This document shows, one piece after another, positions 11,726-23,330 of a DNA stretch of 64,000 nucleotides. Position numbers and translations under genes: made by a program. Location: contig JALJCO010012648.1 of NCBI GenBank assembly GCA_023101725.1, positions 186,001-250,000 on the forward strand, written 5' to 3'. Origin of the DNA: Atherinomorus stipes. Its lineage: Eukaryota; Chordata; Actinopteri; Atheriniformes; Atherinidae. Position 1 is the first letter of the stretch; every line of letters begins with the position of its first letter. The notes below the pieces were generated by a model that saw only the letters and a program-made list of their open reading frames with translations, was not told the DNA's origin and ran no database searches.

Positions 11726-12332
11726 TCATGTTCTAATGAAGCTTCCAGAGCAAGGAGACACACAGAGGGAGGGGGCGAAGAAGAAGAAGAGGAAGAGGAA
11801 GAGGAGGAGGAAGAAGACTATGTAAGTGTAGCTCATTATGAAATTGATCATTTTTGCTTATGGAGTGGTTTGTTTGTTTGTTTTAATTTTGCATACTTTT
11901 TTGTTATGTGTGTTTAATTTTAGGTAATGCCGCCACCAACAAAGCAGCAAAGAACAGTTTTTGAGGAGCTCTTTGAAGAAGAGGACAACGAACTGCTGAC
12001 ATTCCAGCACCAACATTCCCTTCTTTCCGTGCCTCAGAGAGTGGATCAGGAGATCCACAGAAGTCTGCCCTCCTTTCCCTGTAAAGACAATACCATGCTA
12101 CGGTGGTGGAACAAAGAGAGATTCTCCCCATGCTGTCAGGACCGGCTGAAAGCTTTCTGCGTGTGCAGGCATCCTCCACCCCGTCTGAAAGGGTGTTCTC
12201 CACAGCTGGAGACACCACAAGCCCAGAACGATCACGTGTCCTTCCTGAGAAAGCATATGCTTATTTTTCTGCAAAAGAATTGTTAAGTCTTCATTGTTGC
12301 TGGTTGCAGAATTGCACAACGCAGTTCCATTG
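11726..12332 (+). pseudogene. hAT transposase C-terminal remnant (ZBED-like)
   Basis: A glutamate-rich run encoded at about 11776-11820 ends in DY. An apparent intron follows (GTAAGT at 11821 to TTTTAG ending 11922), then a frame from about 11923 (MPPPTKQQ..FEELFEEED). That frame includes a W-W pair in LRWWNKERF, typical of the hAT C-terminal region. After a frameshift near 12120-12150 the next frame reads STPSERVFSTAGD, the hallmark of the hAT dimerisation domain. Frameshift and missing N-terminus make it non-functional. The element's right end is probably the CCCATCCCTA at 12732-12741. Confidence 0.8.
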
Positions 12333-12741
12333 AACTTAGCTTTATTATTTTATTTATCTGTGTTTGTCACTGTTGATGCAGTTTCATTTTTCAGTGCTCA
12401 ACTCATACATCTTTTTAAAAAGGAGAATTTTAATTTCTCGTCCAAAAATGTTGAACATATTACAATACTTGTGGGATTGCCACAGAGCAGTTTGTTGTAT
12501 TTTGTTCATTTTTACAGGACCTCTTGTTGAAAAGCTGTGAGCTTTGAGCCATTTAAGACCTCACTGTTCGATTTGTAAGGTCATGTTACTTCCAAACCAA
12601 ACAAAGTTGATGCTGACTGACCTGTTTGTTTGTTTTTTTTACTAATAAGAATCGATAAGGAGAATCGATAAAGAACCGAATCGTTAAGCAGAACCAAAAG
12701 TGGAATCGGAATCGTAAAAATCGTATCAGTTCCCATCCCTA
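12333..12741 (+). mobile_element. 3' untranslated part and right terminus of the hAT relic
   Basis: AT-rich tail after the transposase remnant, then several GAATCG/AATCGATAA motifs and the end TTCCCATCCCTA, a hAT-like terminus also seen at about 25152-25166 and 32330. The left end of this element was not located. Confidence 0.6.
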
Positions 12742-14062
12742 CTCATGAGGACTGGACTTAAACCGTAAGGAATCTCTGCATCATAAAACCGGATGCATGG
12801 GGCCCCCACAAAGCTAGAAATGGCTCTGAAAATTTTAGAAGCACTGATATAAATCTGTGTAACATGAGTTCATAGTAAGAAAAAGTATGTGGCATCACTT
12901 CTTTCTGTTCAGAATTAAGATGTATAAAAACAAAACAATAAAGCACAATTCTAATGCGCTCGTCTGACTGTGAATCCCCGTTAAGGACCCTCCAGGCTCA
13001 CATCTCCCCAAGTACTGGGGTGGGGGGAGGGTGTAAGCAGGAGGGGTCTGCCTCACTGCAATCGCTGTTAGCCTCCTTATGTCATCACTCATTCCTCCCT
13101 CCAGGTGCACAAGTGAAGAACAGACTCATTTTGGCTCACCGGCTTTGTTCAAAGTGCAGAGCTTGAAAGGCTTCAGACTCTGGCCCCGTTAATTAGGCAA
13201 TTAAGAGATCTAAGCCACGGGGGTAATTTGGGTTAAAACAGCAACGTGTGTCAAGCATTTATCCAAATGGCATTTGCCATCGACAACAAAGGTAGAGGGC
13301 AGCTGTGATCTGAATGCAAGCTCTCAATATTTCCTCATATTGTGTTTATTAGTGGGTGATGAGTGGATTGGCTAACTTGTTGATGTAGTGTCCCTTTCAC
13401 TCAGCATCTCCAAATAAATCAGATCTGAGTGAAAGCCATGGCAGATTAGTTGATTTACTGTCAGCCGGTGCCAAAGTTTGCTTTACAGTTGGATAAAAGG
13501 CAAGAGTGGATTAAAATAGAGGTGAAAATGATTGATTTTAATGGATTTTGCTGGAGGGAAAATGAAGTGAGTTCATTAAATAACAATGAGAGAACATCGC
13601 AATGTAACTTCAAACGATCCCTTTATGAGTAGGCTGTTTTTCTGGCGCAGGCACAGCAGCCATTTAATAACTTGTCTGGTATTCATGAAGGAAGCGATGT
13701 AACCTTGAACAAACCTTGTTTTCAAAGAAATTAATTTATAGCTCAAAACAAAGCGGGAAGAAACCTATAGGATATTGCCCTTAGCCCTGATACATCTTCA
13801 CTTGAGTGGTGGCATCTTTATAGGGAACATGCTGCCTCCATTTAAATTAGTTTAAACTGTGCTTTGGGTTTCAGGGGGTTGTGGGGGTCTAAAAAGTAGA
13901 ATCATAAAAAGTGTGCATGTGTGAAACATGTCTTGTTCAGTGGCTTTTGTCTAGATTTTGTTCTTAATTTACCTTTTGTTCTATTTTCATAGAACACAGC
14001 GGAAATCTATTCAAGGAAATTTAACTGATGCAACAATTCAAGAGATGAAATATTGTGGAAGT
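12742..14062. other. unique non-coding DNA with a possible conserved island
   Basis: No gene recognised. The portion at about 13170-13330 (GTTAATTAGGCAATTAAGAG, then CATTTGCCATCGACAAC) has a TAAT-rich, non-repetitive texture, unlike the transposon debris around it. Conservation cannot be shown from one sequence. Confidence 0.35.
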
Positions 14063-14345
14063 TTAAAGTGCTGATGACACATTTTGGACATTTTTGCCAT
14101 GTTTTATAAACCAAAACATTCTTCATGATTATCTATGCAAGGCAAACATACAGGCCTGCATAAATGAGTAATTAAGGAAACATCGCTGTTATTGTTTCGC
14201 AGGACGTGACATCAGAGATCCTCAGCAATTCATTTAACATTGAAGTTGATGTCTTCATTGTAGTTTTTAAGTTCCTTTTCCAGTTTTACAGACGAACGGT
14301 AATGACTCAGCCTTCAAGTTGTATTAATGTTTAAAAGCTCGTAAG
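14063..14345 (-). mobile_element. TTAA-target element, family C, end fragment
   Basis: Begins TTAAAGTGCTGATGACACAT. The sequence that follows is the complement of the right end of the copies at 9300-9536 and 47640-47922 (ATAAACCAAAAC, TTCATGATTATCTATG, ending near TAAAAGCTCGTAAGC). Only one end is preserved. Confidence 0.75.
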
Positions 14346-14738
14346 CAGGGGTGCCTGCAGAAATTTCTTTTAGGGGTGGCCAGAAAAAATAGCAGGCTGG
14401 CCAAGGATTTATTAATGGATAAATTTAGTTTCTTTCAATCTGGGCCTTATTTCTAGTAATTTATATGTAGCATTTCTGCATCACTGACTCCTTTGGACGC
14501 TATTTAGATTAGTCGTAGATCTGCGGGTATCCATATAACGGCAGTGAAGGGGAAGAATGAATAGGCCTTTATATAAGGCATTATCTGCAGCAAACTTCCT
14601 TAATTTCACCAAACACTGTAAAAACTCAAGTCTTACCAAATATATTTTGTCTAAATTCTAATCAAAATATCTCATGACAGTCAAAATAAGAGAAAATCAC
14701 CTAAAGAGAAACATTCAGTGAGATATAGGAACTTATAA
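14346..14738. other. short stretch without gene
   Basis: No coding frame or terminus recognised. The text GGGGTGCCTGCAGAAATTTC at 14350 resembles common fish repeat starts, but no partner end was found. Confidence 0.3.
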
Positions 14739-15088
14739 TAATAATAATAATAAATTTTATTTATAAGCGCCTTTCTCAACACTCAAGGACACTGTACAAA
14801 GTAAAAAGACATATCAGTAAAAAATGACAGGATAATAAAAACATCAATTAAAAACAGACAAGATGCAAAAATGGAATGAGAGACTATAGACAATAAGCCA
14901 TTTTGAACAGATGAGTTTTGAGTCTAGATTTGAAGAGAGGTAGAGAGTCACTGTTTCGAATGTCTGGTGGTAGAGTGTTCCAGAGCTGGGGAGCAGAGCG
15001 GCTGAAGTTTGGGTGTCGTCTAGTTCATTTCTGTTGTGCTTGCTAACTCTTTGAAAGTCAGTAATTATAAGCAGGCTGTGCATCGCAC
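14739..15088 (-). repeat. LINE-like 3' region with ATA-repeat tail
   Basis: An ATA microsatellite leads into AAATTTTATTTATAAGCGCC and then a long colinear stretch (TTTGAAGAGAGGTAGAGAG..GTGTTCCAGAGCTGGGGAGC) typical of widely dispersed LINE-associated repeats in fish. The hAT at 15089-16789 interrupts it, leaving the CATCGCAC duplication at both sides. Family not assigned. Confidence 0.5.
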
Positions 15089-16789
15089 TAGGGCTGGGTT
15101 AAGCAACGGTTATTTTTTAAACGATTAATCTATCGATTATTTTTTCGATGCATCGATTAATCTAACGATTCACTTTTTTAGTTCGATTCGACTCGATTCG
15201 ATTATCGATTATCTCCTCATAAATTGACAGACAGCAATTTATATATGCTGACATAGATATCTAAAATGTAAAAAAGAGCATGAATAAAAAGGCAGTGGGA
15301 GCAGCAGCCTGTCATGGAGTTTTTCATGAACCAACAGAATGTAAAATTTATGTTGAAAACACAGCGGACTGAAAAACAGGCTTTTAATTCTTTAATTTAC
15401 ATGAAAATAATAATAAAAAAAGTCATTATTGAAATAATATGATCATGCAAACTTGGAGGATTTAAGCTTAGACAGATATTATTTTCCAACAAAAGATAAT
15501 GTAGATAACGGAACATTCAGAGTTAAACATCTATATTGAACATGGGTCTAGCTTCCAGAAAAAGTGCATCTTCATCTTTATTCTGTTAATGCTTAATACG
15601 GGTGCCAATCACTTGGAAATGAAATTAAAAATGCTTTATTTATCCTAGAAGTGACTACACAACAATATTACCAAGAGATGAAACACGAACATGAGGTTGA
15701 GAACGTGACTTTAATTATATTCAGTCAGAGACGAGACAGCTCCCGGCATCAGCTGCAGTTCACACCCACGGCCAGCAGATGGAGCTCATGCTTCATGCTG
15801 ACCGTCTCAAACAGGCCTGACGTGTCTGAAGACATGGCGTCCATCTCACGGAAGTTGTCTCATGTCTCATTAGGCTTCGGATTCCCCATCCCTAATATAT
15901 AGTTATACCTTCGATAAACGAGTGTGGGCCTTCACTGCCTTACACCTCCCGTCCACTGCTTCCGCTCCGCCCCACTCCGATCCGCTGCGCTGCGCTATAG
16001 TCCATCTTCTCCGGCGGGCTGCAAAAACCCTCGCACACATACTCCGCCTCACTCCGCCAGCACCCTCTCCGTTCAGTCACAAAGCAGGCAAAGGAGCAAG
16101 CGCGAGAAGCAAAATCTTTTGGCCTTCAACTTCCAAAATGAGTGTTTACAAGTGACAGTTTTTGTAGTTTTGACAGGATCTGACGTGCGGCGACCTACTT
16201 TGTAGGGAGTATGTATACGGCACATTGAACTACACACATTGCCCAATTTGCCCATTCTCAAGTCACACAAGACGCAATATTATTTCATAAAAAAAGTTTT
16301 TATTGAGATGCTACAATATGCCCAATAAGTTTTATACACAGCAATCAATTTCTTCTGTGGTGGATGTAAAAAAAAAAACTTTATAAACCGGATGTTTCAT
16401 GTTTGCAACTTCCTCCAAACGGAGCGGAGCGGACCAGAAAATAGAGTTGATCCGTATTTTTGGCGGAGGCCGACGGACCCGAGCGGACGTGTCGGAGCGG
16501 AGCGGAGCGCTGGCGGAGAAGTGGACTGCTGCTCATTGATTAAAATAGCAACGGGCTTGCTGCGTCGTGCGGACCGGAGCGGGGCGGAGCGGAGCGGAGG
16601 CAGTGGACGGAGGGGGTAGACTTGGAAGAGCCACTCGCGGAGATCGCGCCGCCATCTTTGTTTTAGTCTGAAGTCGCATGGCGCCGCCATCTTTGTTTTG
16701 GTCTGACGACGCATCAGTACGCATATTTTGCGTCGACGTATTTTTTGCGTCGACGTAATCAGTTACGTCGACGAATCGTCCCAGCCCTA
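15089..16789 (+). mobile_element. hAT-type element with perfect 8-bp target duplication
   Basis: The ends are TAGGGCTGGG and CCCAGCCCTA. The target duplication CATCGCAC is exact at 15081-15088 and 16790-16797. Sub-terminal regions are rich in ATCGATTA on the left and GCGTCGACGTA on the right. No transposase frame is seen. A second copy, inverted, is at 54825-58773. Comparison shows that 15939-16619 is a later insertion here. The motif GCCGCCATCTTTG is tandemly duplicated at about 16648-16695. Confidence 0.9.
15939..16619. mobile_element. GC-rich inverted-repeat insert nested in the hAT
   Basis: The arms CCTCCCGTCCACTGCTTCCG and, inverted, GGAGGCAGTGGACGGAGGGG are complementary and continue through GCTCCGCCCC/GGGGCGGAGC. 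The related hAT copy at about 54.94 kb lacks it: there CACTGCCTTATAC runs straight into CTGGAAACTCGGAGG, which gives an empty site. The AT-rich interior carries no protein signature. Superfamily unknown. Confidence 0.7.
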
Positions 16790-16797
16790 CATCGCAC

Positions 16798-17291
16798 TGC
16801 GCGCAGGCAGCGCGCGCATCGTCATCAGCTGAGTCAGACACTGATATCAGCGTTATAAATCTGAGGTGAATGTGGGATTCAGCTAGAATATTTCTCCTGC
16901 TACGCCGATGTGTCACCTACATCTCACGCACAGAGCTGAATACTGTTGTTAGCGGTAATTCTCAGTGGTAACAAGGATCCATCATTCTTAGGTTTTATTA
17001 ACGTCATCGTGTTATCTGAGAGCTGAACTTGAAAGAATATTTAGAGCAAGTCCACTAAGTGAAACGGTTGCATCAGGAGAAAATAAAATAACTGCTCTGA
17101 CTCGAGGGTTTGTCTGTTTTTAATCGCCATATTTCAGTCTTTTGTGGAAAATTATTCTGTGATAAAGATTGGAAGTGTAACATAACTTCACAGTGTGCAG
17201 CTGTTAGATTTAAATTATTTAACTATCATTACATGCTGTGATGGAGAGGTTACCCAGTTCATGAACAGCTTTATAGTTCAGGAGCACTGAT
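16798..17291. other. short unique stretch, no gene seen
   Basis: Begins with the tail of the sequence split by the hAT. No open frame of note and no repeat termini recognised. Confidence 0.35.
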
Positions 17292-17865
17292 TTAAAGGCC
17301 TCCTTCCACTGAAAACCCGTTTAACTTGCTCCTTCTGAAATACGGAGGGTTTCCCCTTGTTTACTTACACATGCTGACTTGCTAGCGTTACGTTCCCCCC
17401 AGTCGGCTGTTCTTTCTCATCAGAGAAACAATACGAAGAAACTTCTACGTCACATTGCAAATAGCGTATCCCACGTGGGGTTTCTATCTGTCCATTGGAA
17501 GGCAGGTAACCCTCCACTACACACTAGAAGTGAAGACAGCACGACTGTAGCTTCGGAGTTGAGAAGCTAATTAGCTAACTGTTTGTTAGCATGGTGGAAC
17601 AAACTTGTTTGTCGCCTTTATTTCCTGTCTGTAACAAAATAAGCTTCCTTCATACACTGATGGGAGGCAGCCAATCAGACGGAAATTCATGAGAAGGACC
17701 CGGAAAAGTCTGCCGTTGGACCACAAGCCTCTCTTCTAGTATAGAAATACAGCTGGATACAAAGATACCAGAAGGTTTTTTTAAACAGAAACGATGCAGA
17801 ATGCATTCAATAATAATGGAGAACACAGAAATATTAATGAAATGACCATGGAAGTACAACTTTAA
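17292..17865 (+). mobile_element. TTAA-target non-autonomous element, family B, copy 2
   Basis: Clean ends TTAAAGGCCTCCTTCC and GGAAGTACAACTTTAA. It is 574 bp, shorter than copy 1 through small internal deletions, for example loss of a stretch after ATACGAAGAAA. No coding content. Confidence 0.88.
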
Positions 17866-19590
17866 AGGTCGCTGGTATCTGGCTACATCCAGTTTATCAA
17901 GCCTGTTTGGAGTAAGATTGTAATAGGGGACTGTATGGCATGGGTTTGGTAGGGGGCTGCACTAATTGTACTTGAAAAAAGTTCAGATTTGATAAAAGAT
18001 AGATAGAGGGCATTGGTTACCTTTTCCACCTGGTTTATGTTTGTTTTTATGAAACAATAATTTGGCCATTATAACAGCTGCTGATTATATTATAGCTTTG
18101 TGTCACCTTGTTCATACTTTACACAACACTTAGTAGGCTAATGTTTAGAATAACAGGACTGTGAGGATGTTTTTTATTTAGCTTTTTATTTAACCTATAT
18201 TTATACAGGTCAGTCCCATTGAGACACAACGTCTTTTTTTTAAGGGAGACCTGTTAACCTAACGTACATGTCTTTAGATGTTGAGAGGACGGTTTAGGTT
18301 TAAGTTTATTAGACAAGTACATGTACATAAACAAGACAGTGTACAAGCACTTGTTTTCAGAGCGGGAGGTGCAGTGAATGTGTCCAGTTTTAACACGGTG
18401 ATGTGCAAATCCAGGCTGATTGCTGGTGTTTCTTCATGGGAAACCAGTAAAGACTTATTCCCTGTCTAGGAGAGTTCTCCCCTTGTTCATTTAAGCAGTC
18501 AAAAATACAAAAAGAGTCCGGCATCGTTGTGATTAACCCCATAAAGGCCAGTTATTCTATTCCAATGGACCTCCAAAGCTTTCCGACCTTCAGCGGCAGT
18601 TGCCAGCATGCGCGAGTGACGTATGTATAAATTACGAAAAAGGTCGATTATAAAACTGAAAGGTGAAATCTGGCAATCTGATTGGCTGTTAACTGTGATA
18701 TATTGACCATTTATCACATCTACTGTTATAAAAAGCCAGGGTGTCGCACCACTTCAGTGAAGCGATAATGCTTCCATGTTAACAACCAACCGTTATAGTA
18801 TGCTTTTATTATTGTAATGTATTGTAATGTACGGAGAGGTGGGACTATTTTTTCACAGTGGGGCTATTTCATTAGATAATATGTATTTCTGTTTCATAAA
18901 AAACTTGATTAAAATTATTGTGTATTGCTATTTCATGTCAGCATTTTTAGCAACCATTTTATAAAAGCAATACCTCAATCCAGTTCATGATATGTGCTCA
19001 ATCATGGCTAAGGAACATTATTTGGTGATTTGATATATTGAGCATATATCATGGCCTGTATTGCTAAAACACCAAATAAATGTACAAATATTGCCAGAAA
19101 ATAAGTGAAACAAGCAGTCAACCTCATGGCTCAGCACACCTTAGCCACATCAGCCAAGACACTAGACTTGTCTTCAGGTTATTATTAGAGTCCCATCATT
19201 TTCCTGACAGCCAGGATTCCTCCCACTGATCAAATGATGATAGCTATCCTCCAGCTGCACCAAGCAGGAACCACCTGTGACAATGTTTGAGGTCTAAGGC
19301 CTCACCGACACGTATGAGCGGTGCGCTTTTATCAAAGAAGTTCAGATTTGTTTTCTCCTGATCCAAACGATAATCTTACTGTTCTGGCAGCCTATTCTTG
19401 CATATGGAAATCGTATACTATAGCTTTGCTCCAGCTGTGGTCTTTTTATTTTTACTTGCAGTGTCAGATTCTGTACCAACATCATCTGTGCAGTTTGCAT
19501 CACATTATTCACGCTAACTTCCTTGTGTTTGGTAAAAAGCAGACCTATCCAAGATTGTGCTGCTGCTTATCTTGCTAATGTGCTTATATA
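17866..19590. other. AT-rich stretch with eroded repeats, no gene
   Basis: No protein family recognised. A palindromic region at 18967-19069 pairs GCAATACC..CATGATATGTGCTCAAT with ATTGAGCATATATCATGGCC..GTATTGC and is probably the end or core of an old MITE. Other parts (TGATATATTGACCATTTATC at about 18698) look related to it. Confidence 0.4.
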
Positions 19591-19732
19591 TACACTATAT
19601 TGCCAAAAGTATTTTTTCACCCATCCAAATGATCAGAATCAGATGTTCCATCACTTCCATGGCCACAGGTGTATAAAATAAAGCACCTAAGCATGCAGAC
19701 TGTTTCTACAAGCATTTGTGAAAGAATGTGTT

Positions 19733-21003
19733 GCTCTCAGGAGCTCAGTGAATTCCAGCCTTGAACTGTGGTAGGATGCCACCTGTGCAAAAAAAATTTA
19801 GTCGTGAAATTTCCTCGCTCCTAAATATTCCACAGTCAACTGTCAGCTGTATTATAAGAAAATAGAAGTGTTTGGGAACGACAGCAACTCAGCCACAAAG
19901 TGGTCGACGACGTAAACTGACGGAGCGGGGTCAGCGGATGATGAAGCGCATAGTATGAAGAGGTGGCCAACTTTCTGCAGTCAATCACTACAGACCTCCA
20001 AACTTCATGTGGCCTTCAGATCAACTCAAGATGCAGAGAGCTTCATGGAATGGGTTTCCATGGCGATCAGCTGCATCCATCCATACATCACCAAGTCCAA
20101 TGCAAAGCGTGGATGCAGTGGTGGAAAGCAGCCGCCACTGGACTCTAGAGCAGTGGAGGCGTTCTCTGGAGGGACCAATCACACTTCTCCATCTGGAAAT
20201 CTGATGCAGGAGTCTGGGTTTGGCGGTTGCCAGGACAACAGTACTTGTTTAACTGCATTGTGCCAAGTGTAAAATTTGGTGGAGGGGGATTATGGTGTGG
20301 GGTTGTTTTTCAGGAGCTGGGCTTGGCCCCTTAGTTCCAGTGAAAGGAACTCTGAATGCTTCAGCATACCAAGACATTCTGGACAATTCCATCCTCCCAA
20401 CTTTGTGGGACCAGTTTGGAGCTGGCCCCTTCCTCTTCCAACATGACTGTGTACCAGTGCACAAAGCAGGTCCATAAAGACCTGGATGCAGAGTCTGGTG
20501 TGGAGGAACTGGACTGGCCTGCACAGAGTCCTGACCTCAACCCCATAGAACCCCTTTGGGATGAATTAGAGCGGAGACTGAGAGCCAGGCCTTCTGGTCC
20601 AACATCAGTGTGTGACCTCACAAATGTCCCTCTGGAAGAATGGTAAATGGTAAATGGTAAATGGATTGTACTTATATAGCGCTTTTCCAGTCATACTAAC
20701 CACTCAAAGTGCTTTACACTACATATCACATTCACCCAGTCGCACACACAATCACACACACATTCATACCCCGACGGGCACATCGGGAGGCATGTGAACT
20801 TGGGGTTCAGTGTCTTGCCCAAGGACACTTCGGCATGTAGTCTGGGGAAACCTGGAATCGATCCCACAACCCTCCGGTTGAAGGACGACTGCTCTTCCAC
20901 CTGAGCTGAACCTTGTGGACAGCTTTCCCAGAAGGATTGAAGCTGTTCTAGATGCAAAGGTGGACCAACGTCACACTGAACCCTATGGATCAGGAATGTG
21001 ATG
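19733..21003 (+). pseudogene. Tc1 transposase pseudogene (DD34E family)
   Basis: Frames change several times, so no intact protein remains. The readable parts are the N-terminal DNA-binding region (SQELSEF-like start after 19733), a segment from 20292 with MVWGCFSG and [15 protein letters not shown] (second catalytic D region), and one from about 20477 with DWPAQSPDLNPIEPLWDELE, which holds the last D and the E of the DD34E triad. The SINE replaced roughly 28 bases downstream of EEW. The protein would cut and paste DNA at TA sites; this copy cannot. Confidence 0.9.
20642..20907 (-). mobile_element. tRNA-derived SINE, inserted in Tc1
   Basis: Read on the minus strand it has a box A-like AGCTCAGGTGGAAGAGC at its start, a box B-like GGGATCGATTCC, a middle with TGTCCTTGGGCAAGACACTG, and an end of repeated ATTTACC units next to AAGCGCTATATAAGTACA. 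These are features of fish tRNA-derived SINEs. The first bases of the tRNA head are missing and the Tc1 target lost about 28 bp. Confidence 0.88.
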
Positions 21004-21064
21004 TTACTTAAGCTCATATGTGAGTCAAAGCAGGTGAGACAATACTTTTGGCAATATAGCGTTA

Positions 21065-21663
21065 ATAGCCTACAGTAAGTAGCTGACTGTGCAGAAGAAC
21101 GAAGGCATCACAACATGTTTTTGAGGACAGAGTTACATACAACACTCATTATTTATAATATTTATTTGCAGCCCAGTCTAGTTTGTAGTTAACAGAGCCG
21201 TAGCATCCCTCTATGTTGCTGATGCAGGATTGTCCCTGGGATGAACTGGAAGTTATAGACTGCTTCTAAATACATAAAACTTCCTCCTTTCTCTCTTTGA
21301 TGGGATTTAATTCTCAGCTAAATCCTATCAAAGAGATCTTCAGTCTTACTCTTCTAAGTTTCATAGCTCTGTTTTGTCTTAGGAAAACATGTGATGCCTG
21401 AGCTATATGGTCTGACAGCTGTCATGGTCTGTACTGCAGATTTTTGATATCTTGATTTGTGCAATGGGTTTGTTCCCTTTTTTTCTAGTTATTTGAGTTT
21501 AAATCTTGGTTTTCTTGACAAACTGGACTTTTTTCTTTTTCTTCCAATAAGTCTGTTATCCTATATTGAAGCTCCAAGAATAATAATGACCTATATAACT
21601 GAGAAACCACACCAACAGGCACTTTGATGCCTTTTAGGGACCTCCTGTTTGTGGTCTGCTTAG
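21065..21663. other. unique stretch with a short hairpin, no gene
   Basis: A hairpin at 21290-21337 has CTCTTTGATGGGATTTA and TAAATCCTATCAAAGAG as arms around a 9-base loop. No coding frame or transposon end recognised. Confidence 0.4.
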
Positions 21664-21916
21664 TAGAGATGGGTGCCAAATTCTGTACTTTTATCGGTAC
21701 CTACTGAACTCAGTCGGAACTACCAAGTACAGATTCATGTAAAGTCAAACAGTACCATGTTTCTGAACATAAATCCATCCTTTTACTGCGAGGGAGTGGA
21801 AGAGTTGATGATTTCTATGCTGAACATGAACATCGCATTGTACACGACATCAGCCCCAGCGCCCACGTGTTCAGTCAGAACAAGCAGCTGATTGAAGCTT
21901 TTCTCGCTTCACTTCT

Positions 21917-22010
21917 CTAAAACATCAAGTTCGCTGTAATAATTGTGATGCCAAATACAAGACAAGTGGCGGGAACATGTCTAATCTGAGGAAGAAGCTG
22001 ATTAAAGACA
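21917..22010 (+). pseudogene. BED-type zinc finger remnant of a hAT transposase
   Basis: One frame reads KHQVRCNNCDAKYK, then SGGNMSNLRKKL. The C-x2-C pair followed by the S-G-G-x-x-S-N-L-R spacing is the BED finger pattern used by hAT transposases to bind DNA. The final histidine part is not preserved and the downstream frame is broken. Confidence 0.65.
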
Positions 22011-23157
22011 ATATTCTTCTCAAAGCTCTGTTCCCGATGCTTCGTCTGCAGCCCGCAGAGAGGAGAAGAGGAAGTCAGTCAGCACCTCAGTAACTGAACA
22101 GATCAAATCCGGGGCAGATAATAACCAGCAGGGTTCACAAACGGCCGTTCAGAACTCAATATGATGTAAATGCTTAATAGGTTTGCCATCAACCAGCACA
22201 GTAAACCAGTTTGGTGGCCGACGTGCAGGTCAGACACGTCTCTCCCTTCCTCCCTCACATCCTTTTAAAACCCTTTGAACCCGAGAGGGACCTTTTAGGG
22301 TCCCTCGTGATAGTTACTCAACAACAACGGTGATAAACGATGCATTAATGACAGAGATTATAACAATGTGACACATCAAATTAAACTGCAGAAGCTAGGC
22401 TACAAGACAGCACAAACCTTTTCAAAATGTGCAAAACACAACTGAAGTTATATCCAAATGAAATAAAAGATGTAAAATGTAAATACACGGCATAATAGCA
22501 ACCTACGTACAACATTTCGGTCTCTACAGCCACAACACTGCATCAGACCAGCACAAATGATATACCATATGAAAGCTCAGACTCTGTAGAATCCAAACAT
22601 GTGCTCCCCAGTCGTCTACACCAAAGCATTGCAGAGATAGAGGCCACAAAACAGCAACAGCAGAAAGCGCTCAGCCAGAAACTAGTCTAAAAGTTTTCTC
22701 TTACCTTTGCTGTTTCTCCGTGAAAACTTTTTTTTTACTGGTAAATCCACTCACGGTTGTTTGAGAATGATCTCTGGCGCTAGACAGAAAACCCTATTGG
22801 TTTATCCGGAGGGCTTTAGGACCCACAAGCCTGCTTTACATTCCACCTATGCAGGTATGCACCTATACTGCATGACTGCCTTCTGCTGGCTATGATTGGC
22901 TGGAAGTACTGTCAATCTTTCCCACCTGGGTCTAGTTAAATTCTATTGGCTCTAACGAATTGATTGATGTCTCATTCACCAAAATCAACCAATCCATTGT
23001 GGAGTTATGAGCCTGCGCAACGACACACAGCGTGAAGCTGCTAGGGCGTGCGTATTCAGAGCGCACTGATGACGTAAAGCAGAGGCTGCGAAAGCTGCGG
23101 TTTGAGGCTGTTTTTCCAAAATATTTGTTCTACAATATTATAAAAACTGAAAAAAAC

Positions 23158-23330
23158 ATGTCAAAGAAGATGTCGAAGAAGCATTACACTGCTGAGGAGT
23201 TTTTAAAATTATTAATGGAGGACAGAGGCGACTGTTTGCCTGGAGGATTCCTCTAAAGAAGAGGACGACCTCATACATCCTGACAAACAACAGTGATTCA
23301 GATTATTGCCCTCCAACATCAAATAGGTAT
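23158..23330 (+). pseudogene. possible N-terminus of a transposase (piggyBac-like texture), broken
   Basis: From ATG 23158 the frame reads MSKKMSKKHYTAEEFLKLL and stops at 23256. The frame beside it continues SSKEEDDLIHPDKQQ and then meets a stop. A basic start, an x-T-A-E-E helix and an acidic stretch resemble N-termini of piggyBac-type transposases, but no catalytic part follows. The GC-rich leader upstream (23020-23100) could be its promoter. The assignment is weak. Confidence 0.3.

Larger units (their letters stand above)
19591..21064 (+). mobile_element. Tc1-type transposon, degenerate, interrupted by a SINE
   Basis: The ends TACACTATATTGCCAAAAGT and its complement ACTTTTGGCAATATAGCGTTA at 21043-21064 are inverted and bounded by TA, as for Tc1/mariner. 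The inside follows a typical fish Tc1 layout, with a short leader, transposase and trailer. The SINE at 20642-20907 lies near the 3' end of the transposase. Confidence 0.93.
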
